Source: Apostichopus californicus (lineage: Eukaryota > Echinodermata > Holothuroidea > Aspidochirotida > Stichopodidae). Taken from it: a stretch of DNA of 28,966 nucleotides. The translations under genes were made by a program, and so were the position numbers. The stretch covers positions 1-28,966 of the forward strand of contig JAIPMN010001346.1 of the NCBI GenBank assembly GCA_020650975.1, given 5' to 3'. This document shows, piece by piece, positions 24,001-28,966 of the stretch (its first letter is position 1; every line of letters starts with the position of its first letter). A model generated the notes under the pieces. That model saw only the letters and a list, made by a program, of their open reading frames with translations, was not told where the DNA came from and ran no database searches.

Positions 24001-27000
24001 AAAGATCATAACTCTCTTTTGATGTGCGTTATGTTAAAAATCTGTGCAGACATTTAATCTGTGATTAACTGTAAAATTGGGATCAAAATGAGTATTATTA
24101 TTTGATTTAGTATATGTAATATTGCAATAACTATTATTTGATTAGTATATGTTATTGCAATTATCAACCCACAGTTGAGAGCATTGATTGTTACAGTGCA
24201 ATGGTAATGATAAGATTTCAAAATTTTCAGATGTTGCACAGGTGTAGAACGGGCAATCATTTATACAATGAATGTAATGTTATCAATGTCAACTCAGACA
24301 AAAAATTTCCCCCGGTATAATTGCAACAGAGGAAAGCAGTATATTAGTGTTGTCGGTTTGAGACAGGCGCGTAGCGAGGAATTTGCCAAGTGAGGGGCGA
24401 ACCTGTAGGCAACCTATTAGAGCCGTAGATTTGGCACTGGAATCTATCTAAGCGTAGCGCCACCATGAGTTGGCGCGAAGCGTAGAAGAAATTGTTGGCC
24501 AAAACAAAAATTTCTAGCATTTTCTATTTTAAATTACTAGCGATCATCAATACATACAAAAAATATTTGCTCAAGGGGGGAGGGCGGTCGCCCCCTTTGC
24601 CCCCCCCTTCGCTACGTGCCTGGTTTGAGATTCAGGTACCTGTTTGAAGAGACGGGGCGTTGCCTGTATGAAGGTATCTGTGTATATTGCAACGAATATT
24701 AAAAAATACTGGACGCCTAAGTAATAACGCAACTGCATACAGCCTACAGTAGTTCATCATGTTATCTCATAGCAAGTTTCATATTCTTACTCACCATCAG
24801 TAAGGTTTGCCTTTGAATAATATTCTGTACCGTTGACAATGGCGTAGAAATTTGATCTGTCATCATTAAGAGTAATTTCAACCTGAAGAAAACAAAAAAC
24901 ACATAAATGGTTACCATTCCTGAACCTGTTTTTTCCGCAAATATTAAAGGAAGAGGAAGAAACCGCAGCATATTGCAGATCAACGGTTCTCGTCATCTCT
25001 TCCTTACCCCCACCCCTTGGTTGGAAATACGTTAAAGAAATACTATAAGAGACATATGTTTAAGAAATACATTTCAAGCAGCTATCGGTATTATACTCAT
25101 ATAAAGAAACTTAAAATAAAAACATATAATATGGAAATGTTCTTCATAAAAAGTGGGGTTAATGGTAGCACTTACTGTTGTTGATCCTTGAACCTTAGCT
25201 GCAAAAGCTGTAAACACAGTCCCGTTGATATCATCACCATCAGACCACGCTCTTTCCATCCTACCTTGAAGTTCAAACATTCCGTGGTTGAATTCGATAA
25301 GCGTAAATTCTCCCATGCCGTTGAAGGTATATGAGTAACCATCTAGAGTTCTCATATGGGGATCACCAAACATCCATCCCGTCCTAGGTGGAAGGTAACC
25401 ATCACAGCTACCAGCTGGTCTTTTTTCTTGGTAGTAGCCACAAAAAGCTGGATCTTCAGAGGCTGCACAGCAGTAATAGCGGGGCAGAAGATCGTCATCT
25501 AAACCGTAAAGAGAGATATATTTACATATATATATATGTAGATATATAGATAGATAGATAGATAGAATAATAATAATAATAATATTGTAGATTTATAAAG
25601 CGCAGACATATCCACCGATAACTTCGGCGCTCAAGGCGCATCACAATATTACCCTGGTCAACGATAACCTGTCAAACATATGGAGACAATCCCTCCACAT
25701 GGCAGCAGCTAAACAGCGCCAGTTGACAATTTATCTCACAGGTACCCATTTATACACCTGGGTGAAGAGAGGCAATGGAGATAAAGTGCCTTGCCCAAGA
25801 ACATGACGCAATGATCTGGTCAAGCCTCGAACCTGCAATCCTTAGATCACAAGTCCACTGCCTTAACCACTTGACCACAACGCTCTCCGCAATAGATAGA
25901 TAGATGGATAGATGAAACATTTACAACGATCAATTTCTGACTCTTAAATGAAGCTTTACCAACGCCTAATGGCAGGAAGTCATACCAGTTACGTTGTATT
26001 AATACTACAATGAGCTCTAGCAAATTTTAAGAAAGATTAATACCTAGCCAGTTTTGGTATTTCTCATCGTCGATCGAGTTCCCATTGACATACTGGTGTC
26101 TCACAACAAACGAACTCAGCCACAGCGTTTCATAACCTTCAACAAATGAGTGATCGTCCCGGTAACAGCAATGCATCCCAGCTCCATTCTCATTTGCTAA
26201 TGTTGTTTGTAGGCAAAATGAGTCGCCTAAGTAGAAAACATTTAACATGAATTTGATGAAAACGAAAATAAAACTTTGAAATATATATATATATATATAT
26301 ATATATACTAGTCTAAACTAAGATATCGCACGTTATTACGTTTAAATGTGTGATGAGAAGGGTATAAAACTGTAAAAAAGAAAACACTTAGTTTCGCATC
26401 CAAATCAGTGCAACAAAAACAATCCAAACATGTTTCTGTACCAATTGCTATTTGGTGTAACATGGAATTACATTCAGTATACAACAAGAAATTTGTTTGG
26501 AGGGAGATAACACACGTGAAAAGTATGAAAAATACACACCTTCCATTTCTTCAATATCCTCAAGAATATCATTAGGTAGACGTCGCATGTTGGCATTCAG
26601 TGAATTTGTCTTTCCACGCCTCGAGTATGAATTGTCCGTCCTGCCTTGATCAAAACCACAGGCACAAGTACCCAGCGTTCTGTCCCAGGTGGATGGATCT
26701 GGTTGCTGATAATACCAATCGAGGCACATCTGCTTATAATTGAGCGTCTCTAAGGTATTGTTTTCCAACCTAAAGAACCAGCGTCCCATTAAACCACTGT
26801 TGCCGATCAAAAGGTCGGGGCGATACTTGGACAATTCATCTGTGAATGGGCTTTCTGACTGGGCATTATTGAACCAAGATCCGCTATTGTAACCAATCAG
26901 CGCGTCCTTGTTAAAAATCAAATTTGGGTTCCAAAGCATTTCCTCCTCTCTGTAGTTGAACATTGCAAAGCCAAATGTTCCATCAGTGACTAGTACTAGC

Positions 27001-28886
27001 TGGAAGGTATTTAACTGCGAACAAAATGTATTACTAAAATTTAAAACAAGAACAGAAATTAATTACTCTATTTTCTCATAACATTTCTCAACGTAACCAC
27101 AAGAAAACTGTTATGCATTTAGCAATGCTTGATTAAAATATGTTTTTAAATTACAAGAAAATATAGTTTTCAAGTGAATGAACGTTATACTGAATAGGTA
27201 AACTACAGGTCAGTATTGAACATTTGACACAAGCTGCTTAGTATAGTAACTGTAGTGTTACAGTAACAATCTTTAGAGGAAAAGTTTCACTAAATACTGA
27301 ACATGAAGTTAAGTTAAAAAAAGTGGTTGAAGTTTAAAGACTTGTTCATTTTGTTTTAGTGTAAAATGCCATACTTACATCAAGACTGACAAATTCTGCC
27401 TTAAACGCTGGTACCTCTCTCCAAGTCACAACCAGCATCCAATTTGCAGTAAAGGTTATGTTCAAACTATCGAGACTACCATCAAAAGTGTTGATTCTAT
27501 CTGATGCTTCCGCAAGAAGAGCAGATGTATACTGTGATGCATTGTTGTTGACATTATCATAAGTCTGTACGGAGAAGAAAACAAAATCCTCAGTATGTTA
27601 GAAAAAAGATGATTTAGATAAAAACGTCATGGGGCAAACTTCAGCAGCGAAAGTTCATCCATACGAATGACCGTCACTATTCAGACAGGAATGAAAAAAC
27701 AACTCTCGGCACGTTTTGTTAAGCTTGAAACAATCTTGCTGAATATGCTCATTTTGTCCAATACACAAAGATGAAAAAATGTTATCTGTCTAAAATTGAA
27801 ACTCAAGCCAGAAATAAGGATAGAGAGATTACCAAATACCATCACATGAAGTTAAATAGTTTTAGTAAAGTTTGTCACTCTATGGAAACGGTTCATTAGT
27901 TTGACTAAGTAAGGATATATTACAAAATCATCGCCATTGCTTCATGTAGTATATCATTAAGAAAGTCACGCAAGACGTTACCTATTTTTCACTGCGTATT
28001 TTGAGGCATAAGTTTTACCACAAAACTACGGGAAGGGTAGTTTCTGCATGGTTAATGACACTAAATGCAAATATTTACAACAATTGACGAGATTTGTTAC
28101 CTGGTAAAAGACTTCTCCTTGCTCCGTCGTCAGGTCAACATCTGCCCAAAATGGTGCTACTATTCTCTCGTTATGAGTTGAAGAAAATCCGTCTTGAAAT
28201 GGGTGAGGGTAACCATACTTTTCTTCATTTTCTCGGATGAACAACAAAATACCGTTCTCAGTAAACTGAAATGCAAATTTAAAGAATTTGTTTTTTCAAG
28301 ATCTGATAAGATTCGTTCTATTCATAATCTTAAACATAACGGCTGTGATATCATTTAAAAAAGAAAGCTATAATATAGGAGTCTTTTTACCCCTCTAAGT
28401 CATTGACCCGCGCTTAATCATGTTAGGTTGTAGAAAGCAATGCCATCTACCTTTCTAGCTATAATTTGCCATAATTTGCCAAAGAACATAAAAAAAAACT
28501 TCTTGGAGTGAGGAGTTCCTACCATTATTTCTGATTGAATTTTACTGATGCTAGTACTTTAATAGTGCTAATATCATTCTGTCACAACTAAATGAGATGT
28601 GGTTTTTATATTGCCTTGCTGCCCATGTCTGGCAAATCATTTCACAATGTTCTTAGTATTAATGTACAGATGTATACAATTCTCGTCATTGGAATAACGG
28701 AACGGCTCGCTAAAAGAGATAAATCTCTTACGTATAGCCCGTAGAAAAACTCTCCCCAGAAAGGAAAACCGGCAGATGGTCTGATGGTTGGCGAAATGTA
28801 CTCCGTAAATTGTGTATCACTTGACTCAAACGTGTTTCGTAGACGTAGATCTCCAGCCTCATCGCCAAATGGGAAGAAAAAGTTTT
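5696..28886 (-). CDS. MUC4-like mucin-like transmembrane protein (NIDO-AMOP-VWD-EGF-SEA-TM), 37 exons, 5' incomplete
   Basis: Seen: 37 minus-strand exons at 28732-28886, 28101-28265, 27379-27564, 26540-27014, 26044-26226, 25176-25498, 24795-24882, 23729-23938, 23106-23219, 22500-22760, 22043-22231, 21728-21909, 21171-21351, 20512-20637, 19957-20214, 19454-19699, 19002-19127, 18553-18669, 17533-17655, 16691-16951, 15924-16049, 15255-15413, 14593-14712, 14135-14377, 13507-13647, 13084-13206, 12259-12384, 11692-11804, 11175-11415, 10447-10581, 9818-9940, 8923-9050, 8189-8429, 7705-7786, 6872-7331, 6418-6609 and 5696-6004. They total 7031 nt, which is 2 nt of a split codon, 2342 codons and a stop. 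All 36 introns are GT-AG and every phase matches. Domains in order are NIDO, AMOP, VWD, Ig/cadherin-like, EGF array, SEA, 2 EGF, SEA, EGF, one transmembrane helix and a long tail. Family knowledge: NIDO-AMOP-VWD plus EGF and a membrane anchor is the MUC4 / invertebrate mucin-like arrangement. Inferred role: cell-surface or matrix glycoprotein. The N-terminus is off the window. SNED1 or nidogen relatives are less likely because AMOP, VWD and SEA occur together. Confidence 0.9.
6418..6609 (-). CDS. Exon 36: cytoplasmic tail, serine-rich acidic part
   Basis: Residues 2177-2240, phase 0 to 0, 64 codons. It contains Ser/Asp/Glu clusters (SSQEEADSSDSRD), a tyrosine cluster YNFYRPYI and SSISTDSE. 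No known domain is recognised; phosphorylation is possible but not shown. Confidence 0.82.
6872..7331 (-). CDS. Exon 35: EGF end, stalk, transmembrane helix and start of tail
   Basis: Residues 2023-2176. After CRDGYTGDLCE comes a short Thr/Pro stalk with the doublet TNQPPTMTNQPP. A hydrophobic helix follows at about residues 2061-2091 (FPVVAIILGIVIGFLLVLIF and on), then a stop-transfer YTRYRQQHEK. The tail has an acidic patch with VEEEEDD. Orientation is type I: EGFs outside, basic residues inside. Confidence 0.9.
7705..7786 (-). CDS. Exon 34: first half of the membrane-proximal EGF
   Basis: Residues 1996-2023, 82 bp, phase 1 to 2. DFVETCPDAYCSNGGTC is a classic non-calcium EGF opening. It is completed in exon 35 by CRDGYTGDLCE. 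Confidence 0.85.
8189..8429 (-). CDS. Exon 33: second SEA domain with GSVV cleavage motif
   Basis: Residues 1916-1996. NEILGFKSGSVVPYYISFYH contains the SEA self-cleavage motif, with the predicted break between Gly1941 and Ser1942. TLESALLSAV forms the next helix. In MUC1-type SEA domains this cleavage gives two non-covalently bound chains. Confidence 0.85.
8923..9050 (-). CDS. Exon 32: second SEA domain, N-terminal half
   Basis: Residues 1873-1915. KFRGKFTVLQFNDTPAIYTS is a typical SEA first strand (FxGxFxI). QDYEATLLTV follows. The exon goes from phase 1 to phase 0, like exon 28. Confidence 0.82.
9245..9517. mobile_element. hAT-like MITE, copy 1
   Basis: The terminal inverted repeat is CAGGCGCGTAG at the left and CTACGCGCCTG at the right. 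Flanks are ACAATGTG (9237-9244) and ACCATGTG (9518-9525), an 8-bp target duplication with one mismatch, as expected for hAT elements. The 273-bp interior has no transposase. G-run and C-run blocks lie near the right end. It sits in the intron before exon 32. Confidence 0.88.
9818..9940 (-). CDS. Exon 31: cbEGF domain between the SEA domains
   Basis: Residues 1832-1873. DVDECQDDPCSYLGAAEC with CINTIGSYICQCQNDT. The donor is GTTTGT after GCACAG, the least consensus-like of the gene. Confidence 0.86.
10020..10042. repeat. (TTA)n microsatellite
   Basis: A run of TTA/ATT triplets in the intron between exons 30 and 31. Confidence 0.8.
10447..10581 (-). CDS. Exon 30: EGF-like domain between the SEA domains
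   Basis: Residues 1787-1832. IYDQCDEGTHDC with CVFVSNNTFTCANCQAGY. It is cysteine-rich, with the CANC step atypical for EGF, but it sits in a phase-1 EGF exon. Donor GTAAGT. Confidence 0.82.
10731..10954. repeat. 72-bp-period minisatellite
   Basis: TATGCAGG recurs at 10731, 10803, 10875 and 10947, an exact 72-base period with three full units. A partial, diverged unit lies upstream from about 10704. Each unit holds two CATCATATGG-like steps and a GGTACC site. Because 72 is a multiple of three, open frames run through it; these are not genes. It lies in the intron between exons 29 and 30. Confidence 0.92.
11095..11120 (-). repeat. G-rich tract on the sense strand
   Basis: The plus strand is C-rich (ten C, then CCACC/CCC groups). 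The gene's sense strand therefore reads GGGGGTGGGTGGTGATGGGG and further G, which satisfies a four-run G-quadruplex pattern. It is intronic, about 55 bases after the exon 29 donor. Confidence 0.6.
11175..11415 (-). CDS. Exon 29: first SEA domain, C-terminal half (no GSVVV)
   Basis: Residues 1707-1787. STVEQFSDISVGIRTEIRLD aligns in position with the SEA cleavage strand. It reads DISVG instead of GSVVV, so self-cleavage is unlikely. YTLTDIEDAFMNGL is the following helix. Exon size 241 bp is the same as in the second SEA (8189-8429). Confidence 0.78.
11692..11804 (-). CDS. Exon 28: first SEA domain, N-terminal half
   Basis: Residues 1669-1706. MSVTMFVIFVDIKGWQVSSF with alternating hydrophobics, then NQEVVKVSLAID. 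With the next exon it makes a SEA-like alpha/beta sandwich. The 113-bp exon shifts phase from 1 to 0, as does the first exon of the second SEA. Confidence 0.75.
12259..12384 (-). CDS. Exon 27: last cbEGF of the main array
   Basis: Residues 1627-1669. DIDECAISIPC with CSNNPGSYTCVCQTGY. It joins directly to the first SEA domain. The donor GTAAGT follows TGTACCA. Confidence 0.87.
12646..12759. repeat. Direct duplication left of the gap
   Basis: This 114-bp segment, starting TTGGAATCTTTTCAATTTAG, is repeated at 12770-12878 with roughly ten differences and a 5-bp indel. Both copies end in a tRNA-like B-box region followed by GAACCT. Confidence 0.88.
12760..12769. other. Assembly gap (10 N)
   Basis: Ten N, exactly between the two copies of a 110-bp duplication. 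The short gap probably marks unresolved repeat sequence rather than a measured length. Confidence 0.95.
12770..12878. repeat. Direct duplication right of the gap
   Basis: Second copy of 12646-12759. It starts on the first base after the N run, with the same TTGGAATCTTTTC opening. Confidence 0.88.
13084..13206 (-). CDS. Exon 26: EGF domain
   Basis: Residues 1586-1627. DYDDCKYGLDNC with CINSIGSYQCICPSGY. DYDDC replaces the usual DxDEC, so calcium binding is plausible but less certain. Phase 1-1. Confidence 0.87.
13507..13647 (-). CDS. Exon 25: cbEGF domain
   Basis: Residues 1539-1586, 141 bp. NVNECEDNTNEC, then CTDLEGSYTCTCRMGYYSEE with a glycine/asparagine-rich final loop. Phase 1-1. Confidence 0.88.
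13926..13950. repeat. (ATT)n simple repeat
   Basis: ATT triplets followed by an AATATTAATAAT step, in the intron between exons 24 and 25. A poly-T run lies at about 13786-13801. Confidence 0.75.
14135..14377 (-). CDS. Exon 24: two cbEGF domains in one exon
   Basis: Residues 1458-1539. DINECDVDNACH with CNNIPGSFECNC, then DVDECTENIDNCH with CTNTYGGFSCSC. The donor is GTGAGC after TGTGAAA, so the next split residue is Asn rather than the usual Asp or Gly. Confidence 0.9.
14593..14712 (-). CDS. Exon 23: cbEGF domain
   Basis: Residues 1418-1458. DINECMDSVCDPAALC with CVDLEGNYSCSCPTGY. Phase 1-1; the donor GTATGT follows GTGTGATG. Confidence 0.9.
15255..15413 (-). CDS. Exon 22: enlarged EGF domain
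   Basis: Residues 1365-1418, 159 bp, longer than the 117-126 bp neighbours. DINECSNGILTCSNGTC is followed by an extra CVNETVSC-type loop, then CENTEGSYICMCNSGY. The insertion adds a cysteine pair to the usual six, so the domain may be a degenerate tandem or a loop extension. Confidence 0.85.
15701..15737 (-). pseudogene. Possible relic of a duplicated EGF exon end
   Basis: 37 bases match the donor end of exon 21 (15921-15957) without gaps at 30 of 37 positions, at an offset of 220. On the minus strand it would read FNGGGCSCLG against exon 21's FNGDGQSCLG. The donor position has GC instead of GT. The rest of the exon is not recognisable. Confidence 0.5.
15924..16049 (-). CDS. Exon 21: cbEGF domain
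   Basis: Residues 1323-1365. DIDECSSALLNNC, then CSNTAGAYSCACLTGFNGDG. Its 3' end is partly matched by a 37-bp intronic relic at 15701-15737. Phase 1-1. Confidence 0.9.
16691..16951 (-). CDS. Exon 20: EGF plus cbEGF domain in one exon
   Basis: Residues 1236-1323. The first EGF lacks the DxDEC opening (AENECITGKSCVNGACF) and has CRCFNGF. The second is DVNECDNGHQC with CINITPGYTCDCSDGY. Two EGFs share one 261-bp exon. Phase 1-1. Confidence 0.88.
17533..17655 (-). CDS. Exon 19: cbEGF domain
   Basis: Residues 1195-1236. DINECNLELDNCSQLC with a CANMIPGFRCECDNSF core. Its short spacing CSQLC resembles the class of EGF seen in LDL-receptor-like proteins. Phase 1-1. Confidence 0.88.
17735..17962 (+). 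mobile_element. tRNA-derived SINE with microsatellite tail
   Basis: The head reads GTGGCGTGTTAGCTCAGTGG with a canonical A box TAGCTCAGTGG (17745-17755) and a B-box-like GGTTTGAGTC (17789-17798). The body includes GACTTCGGTCAGCTTGCGGC and ends in a (CATA)n tail. It is inserted antisense to the gene in the intron between exons 18 and 19. Confidence 0.8.
17963..18035. repeat. (CATA)n microsatellite
   Basis: About 17 CATA/CACA units directly after the SINE body. Open frames MYVC... on the minus strand are translations of this repeat. Confidence 0.95.
18553..18669 (-). CDS. Exon 18: cbEGF domain
   Basis: Residues 1156-1195, 117 bp, the shortest single-EGF exon of the array. DINECSGDPC is followed by CSNSEGSYQCQCTNGF. 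Phase 1-1. Confidence 0.88.
19002..19127 (-). CDS. Exon 17: cbEGF domain
   Basis: Residues 1114-1156. DEDECMTGEANC, then CLNTVGSYFCRCLEGYEDV. Phase 1-1. Acceptor cattag; donor GTATG. Confidence 0.9.
19454..19699 (-). CDS. Exon 16: two cbEGF domains in one exon
   Basis: Residues 1032-1114, 246 bp. Unit one opens DVDECTRGLFTCG with CQNIIGSYFCSCEEGW. Unit two opens DINECERRSIGC with CENTNGSFICTCPDGY. Phase 1-1; the donor is CTTG then GTAAGT. Confidence 0.9.
19957..20214 (-). CDS. Exon 15: two cbEGF domains in one exon
   Basis: Residues 946-1032, 258 bp, twice the usual EGF exon. The first unit opens DIDECDRGTDLC and the second DEDECRYADFPC. Both have the CxNxxGxYxC type core (CTNTYGGYNC and CSNQPGSFQC). 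Two EGFs without an intron suggest intron loss or a fused duplication. Confidence 0.9.
20512..20637 (-). CDS. Exon 14: cbEGF domain
   Basis: Residues 904-946, phase 1-1. It opens DFDECFTSS and reads CLNMLGSYDCECSNGY, a calcium-binding EGF with an aromatic CxNxxGSYxCxC core. It is the first of the symmetrical EGF exons. Confidence 0.9.
21171..21351 (-). CDS. Exon 13: EGF completion plus atypical cysteine-rich EGF-like domain
   Basis: Residues 844-904. It completes the split EGF with CICPPAWAGDDC. DYDGCLDSPCYPGVTC, then VTCGPCPPGLIGTGFKCW, forms a second EGF-like unit with a CGPCPPG loop, of a type also found in thrombospondin/COMP-like EGF repeats. It ends in phase 1, where the cbEGF array begins. 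Confidence 0.85.
21728..21909 (-). CDS. Exon 12: end of Ig-like module and first half of an EGF
   Basis: Residues 783-843. FRWTPYNADRVRVGFSASDG completes the beta-sandwich. LLCDCKNGGTCDF then begins an EGF-like domain that is finished in exon 13, where CICPPAWAGDDC supplies the last cysteines. The exon ends in phase 0, unlike the phase-1 EGF exons that follow. Confidence 0.85.
22043..22231 (-). CDS. Exon 11: Ig/cadherin-like beta-sandwich module
   Basis: Residues 720-783. NFPPNITNV is followed by ITVQAYDRDGDVITYDWQYT. The AYDRDGD and YDW patterns resemble the PKD/cadherin-like or Ig-like module that follows VWD in mucin-like proteins. The exact fold class cannot be fixed by eye. Phase 1 to 1; the donor is AACACAG then GTAGGT. 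Confidence 0.8.
22500..22760 (-). CDS. Exon 10: module following VWD in MUC4-like proteins
   Basis: Residues 633-720. It reads WRVSEVNSLFMYDQNITWFD, later FMPVFFDELL, then CDGDETCLFDALAT. In MUC4/SUSD2-like proteins the VWD is followed by a similar stretch with SLFxY and a CxGDxxCxFD loop, so the assignment rests on order as well as sequence. Phase 1 to 1. Confidence 0.85.
23106..23219 (-). CDS. Exon 9: VWD C-terminal strand
   Basis: Residues 595-633. GVWNDDYTDDFLLRNGS is the typical VWD run in which GxWN and DDF precede an NG turn. It then reads RELYVFGQSW across the next junction, equivalent to the FGxSW segment that follows VWD in MUC4-like proteins. Phase 1 to 1. Confidence 0.87.
23729..23938 (-). 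CDS. Exon 8: VWD domain, late part
   Basis: Residues 525-595, phase 1 to 1. It includes SIGISISVAMTTPGVLDIFF and ends GNQTQGLFG, where VWD domains usually read GLxG before the folded end (glycine-leucine-cysteine-glycine in many mucins; here leucine-phenylalanine). The donor GTAAGA follows TATTTG. Confidence 0.85.
24096..24163. repeat. Short tandem duplication, 36-bp period
   Basis: TATTATTTGATTTAGTATAT (24096) is repeated 36 bases later with one base missing. Both copies are followed by an ATTGCAAT step. Intronic. Confidence 0.7.
24364..24622. mobile_element. hAT-like MITE, copy 2
   Basis: The terminal inverted repeat is CAGGCGCGTAGC and GCTACGTGCCTG. It is flanked by a perfect 8-bp target duplication GTTTGAGA (24356-24363 and 24623-24630). 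The element is 259 bp and non-coding, similar along most of its length to 9245-9517 and in the same orientation. It lies in the intron between exons 7 and 8. Confidence 0.93.
24795..24882 (-). CDS. Exon 7: VWD domain, short exon
   Basis: Residues 496-525, 88 bp, phase 0 to 1. It encodes VEITLNDDRSNFYAIVNGTE and a short remainder: the polar beta-strand section of VWD with an NGT sequon. The acceptor is ttcttcag; the donor GTGAGT follows CTGATG. Confidence 0.82.
25176..25498 (-). CDS. Exon 6: end of AMOP and VWD domain with GDPH motif
   Basis: Residues 388-495. RYYCCAASEDPAFCGYY closes AMOP. The sequence then reads GWMFGDPHMRTLDGYSYTFN, the hallmark start of a von Willebrand factor type D domain, with GDPH at about residues 432-435. 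In secreted gel-forming mucins and MUC4 this motif is a known autoproteolysis site between D and P. GEFTLIEF and FELQGRMER continue the VWD fold. The exon ends in phase 0. Confidence 0.92.
25501..25565. repeat. (TA)n/(GATA)n microsatellite
   Basis: Runs of TA, then GATA, immediately left of the SINE at 25566-25890. GATA units continue on its right side at 25892-25911. Confidence 0.85.
25566..25890 (-). mobile_element. tRNA-derived SINE inserted in a GATA microsatellite
   Basis: On the minus strand the head reads GAGCGTTGTGGTCAAGTGGT with an A box TGGTCAAGTGG and a B box GGTTCGAGGC. A central block follows containing TTGGGCAAGGCACTTTATCT and CACCCAGGTGTATAAATGGG, a pattern I know as common in marine invertebrate SINEs. 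The 3' tail is (ATT)n. ATAGATAGAT-type sequence on both sides serves as a target duplication or as the pre-existing microsatellite. Confidence 0.85.
26044..26226 (-). CDS. Exon 5: AMOP domain, middle part
   Basis: Residues 327-388, phase 1 to 1. DSFCLQTTLANENGAGMHCC carries the paired cysteines of AMOP, and YETLWLSSF follows. The acceptor tacttag gives the shared glycine codon with exon 4; the donor is CTAG then GTATTA. Confidence 0.88.
26281..26307. repeat. (TA)n microsatellite
   Basis: About 13 TA units in the intron between exons 4 and 5. Confidence 0.95.
26540..27014 (-). CDS. Exon 4: end of NIDO and start of AMOP domain
   Basis: Residues 169-327, the longest exon. It opens with NTFQLVLVTDGTFGFAMFNY, the typical NIDO end strand. 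A linker with WNPNLIF and YNSGSWFNN follows. The AMOP domain then starts with the CLDWYY cysteine/tryptophan signature near residues 265-270 and TLGTCACGF. The exon leaves in phase 1. AMOP is an extracellular, cysteine-rich domain of MUC4, SUSD2 and related adhesion proteins. Confidence 0.88.
27379..27564 (-). CDS. Exon 3: NIDO domain, third part
   Basis: Residues 107-168, phase 0 to 0. NITFTANWMLVVTWREVP matches the NIDO strand in which a tryptophan-valine-threonine-tryptophan run precedes the end of the domain. The acceptor is tccgtacag and the donor is CTTGAT then GTAAG. Confidence 0.88.
28101..28265 (-). CDS. Exon 2: NIDO domain core
   Basis: Residues 52-106, phase 0 at both ends. FTENGILLF followed by IVAPFWADVDLTTEQGEVFY is the conserved NIDO core: a beta-strand, then the APFWADVD signature. 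The acceptor is gcatttcag and the donor is CAG then GTAAC. Confidence 0.9.
28732..28886 (-). CDS. Exon 1 in window: start of NIDO domain
   Basis: The acceptor is tttgcag before AAAAC and the donor is TAC then GTAAGAG. It encodes residues 1-51 and enters in phase 1, so at least one upstream exon exists to the right. NFFFPFGDEAGD is a typical opening of the nidogen extracellular (NIDO) domain. No signal peptide or initiator methionine is visible, so this is not the first coding exon. Confidence 0.85.
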
Positions 28887-28966
28887 CTGCAAAACACAAA
28901 CGCAACGTTGAAAGCAATTGATGAAAACCACAGTTTGAGCGATAAAAGTAAGCATAAAGCAATATA

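Noticed and set aside
28732-28962. Start codon and first exon at the right edge
   Set aside because: The upstream methionine lies beyond a clear acceptor (tttgcag), no signal peptide follows, and the exon enters in phase 1, so the real start is outside the window.

Overview
The window looks like nuclear DNA of a marine invertebrate, probably a deuterostome such as an echinoderm; a sea cucumber is only a guess from the repeat style. It is AT-rich, its genes carry many short GT-AG introns, and it holds tRNA-derived SINEs, hAT-type MITEs and microsatellites. It contains a single 10-base run of N, at 12760-12769.

One gene dominates. It lies on the minus strand and fills about 5.3-28.9 kb. I could join 37 consecutive coding exons by eye. 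All internal junctions are GT-AG, all phases agree, and the frame stays open for 2342 codons to a stop at 5696-5698. The 5' end (promoter, signal peptide, first exons) lies beyond the right edge. The protein is a MUC4-like, mucin-like type I membrane protein. In order it has NIDO, AMOP, VWD with a GDPH motif, a VWD-following module, an Ig/cadherin-like module, about 20 EGF/cbEGF domains, a non-canonical SEA, two EGFs, a canonical SEA with GSVV, one split EGF, a transmembrane helix and a tail of about 250 residues. Residue numbers below count from the first complete codon in the window, not from the true N-terminus. The layout suggests a large extracellular matrix or mucosal surface protein that is cleaved at GDPH and at SEA but held at the membrane as a complex; that is inference from family knowledge.

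Layout from left to right: 1-5.2 kb is non-coding downstream DNA with an inverted minisatellite (818-1153), an AACGTT-rich MITE-like element (2859-3112) and AT-rich sequence with no gene that I can support. 5.2-5.7 kb is the probable 3' UTR with a 113-bp direct duplication. 5.7-7.8 kb encodes the tail, transmembrane helix and last EGF; 8.2-11.8 kb the SEA/EGF/SEA/EGF stalk; 12.2-20.6 kb the EGF array; 21.2-28.9 kb the NIDO-AMOP-VWD-Ig head.

Introns hold most of the remaining structure: a pair of hAT MITEs with 8-bp target duplications (9245-9517 and 24364-24622), a 72-bp-period minisatellite (10731-10954), three tRNA-derived SINEs (12505-12942, 17735-17962, 25566-25890), a possible EGF-exon relic (15701-15737) and a G-rich tract (11095-11120). 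In the other introns longer than 300 bases (for example 7787-8188, 8430-8922, 9941-10446, 11805-12258, 13648-14134, 14713-15254, 16050-16690, 16952-17532, 18670-19001, 19128-19453, 20638-21170, 21352-21727, 22761-23105, 23220-23728, 26227-26539, 27015-27378, 27565-28100, 28266-28731) I see only AT-rich sequence and simple repeats. I found no RNA gene, CRISPR array, virus or second protein-coding gene.
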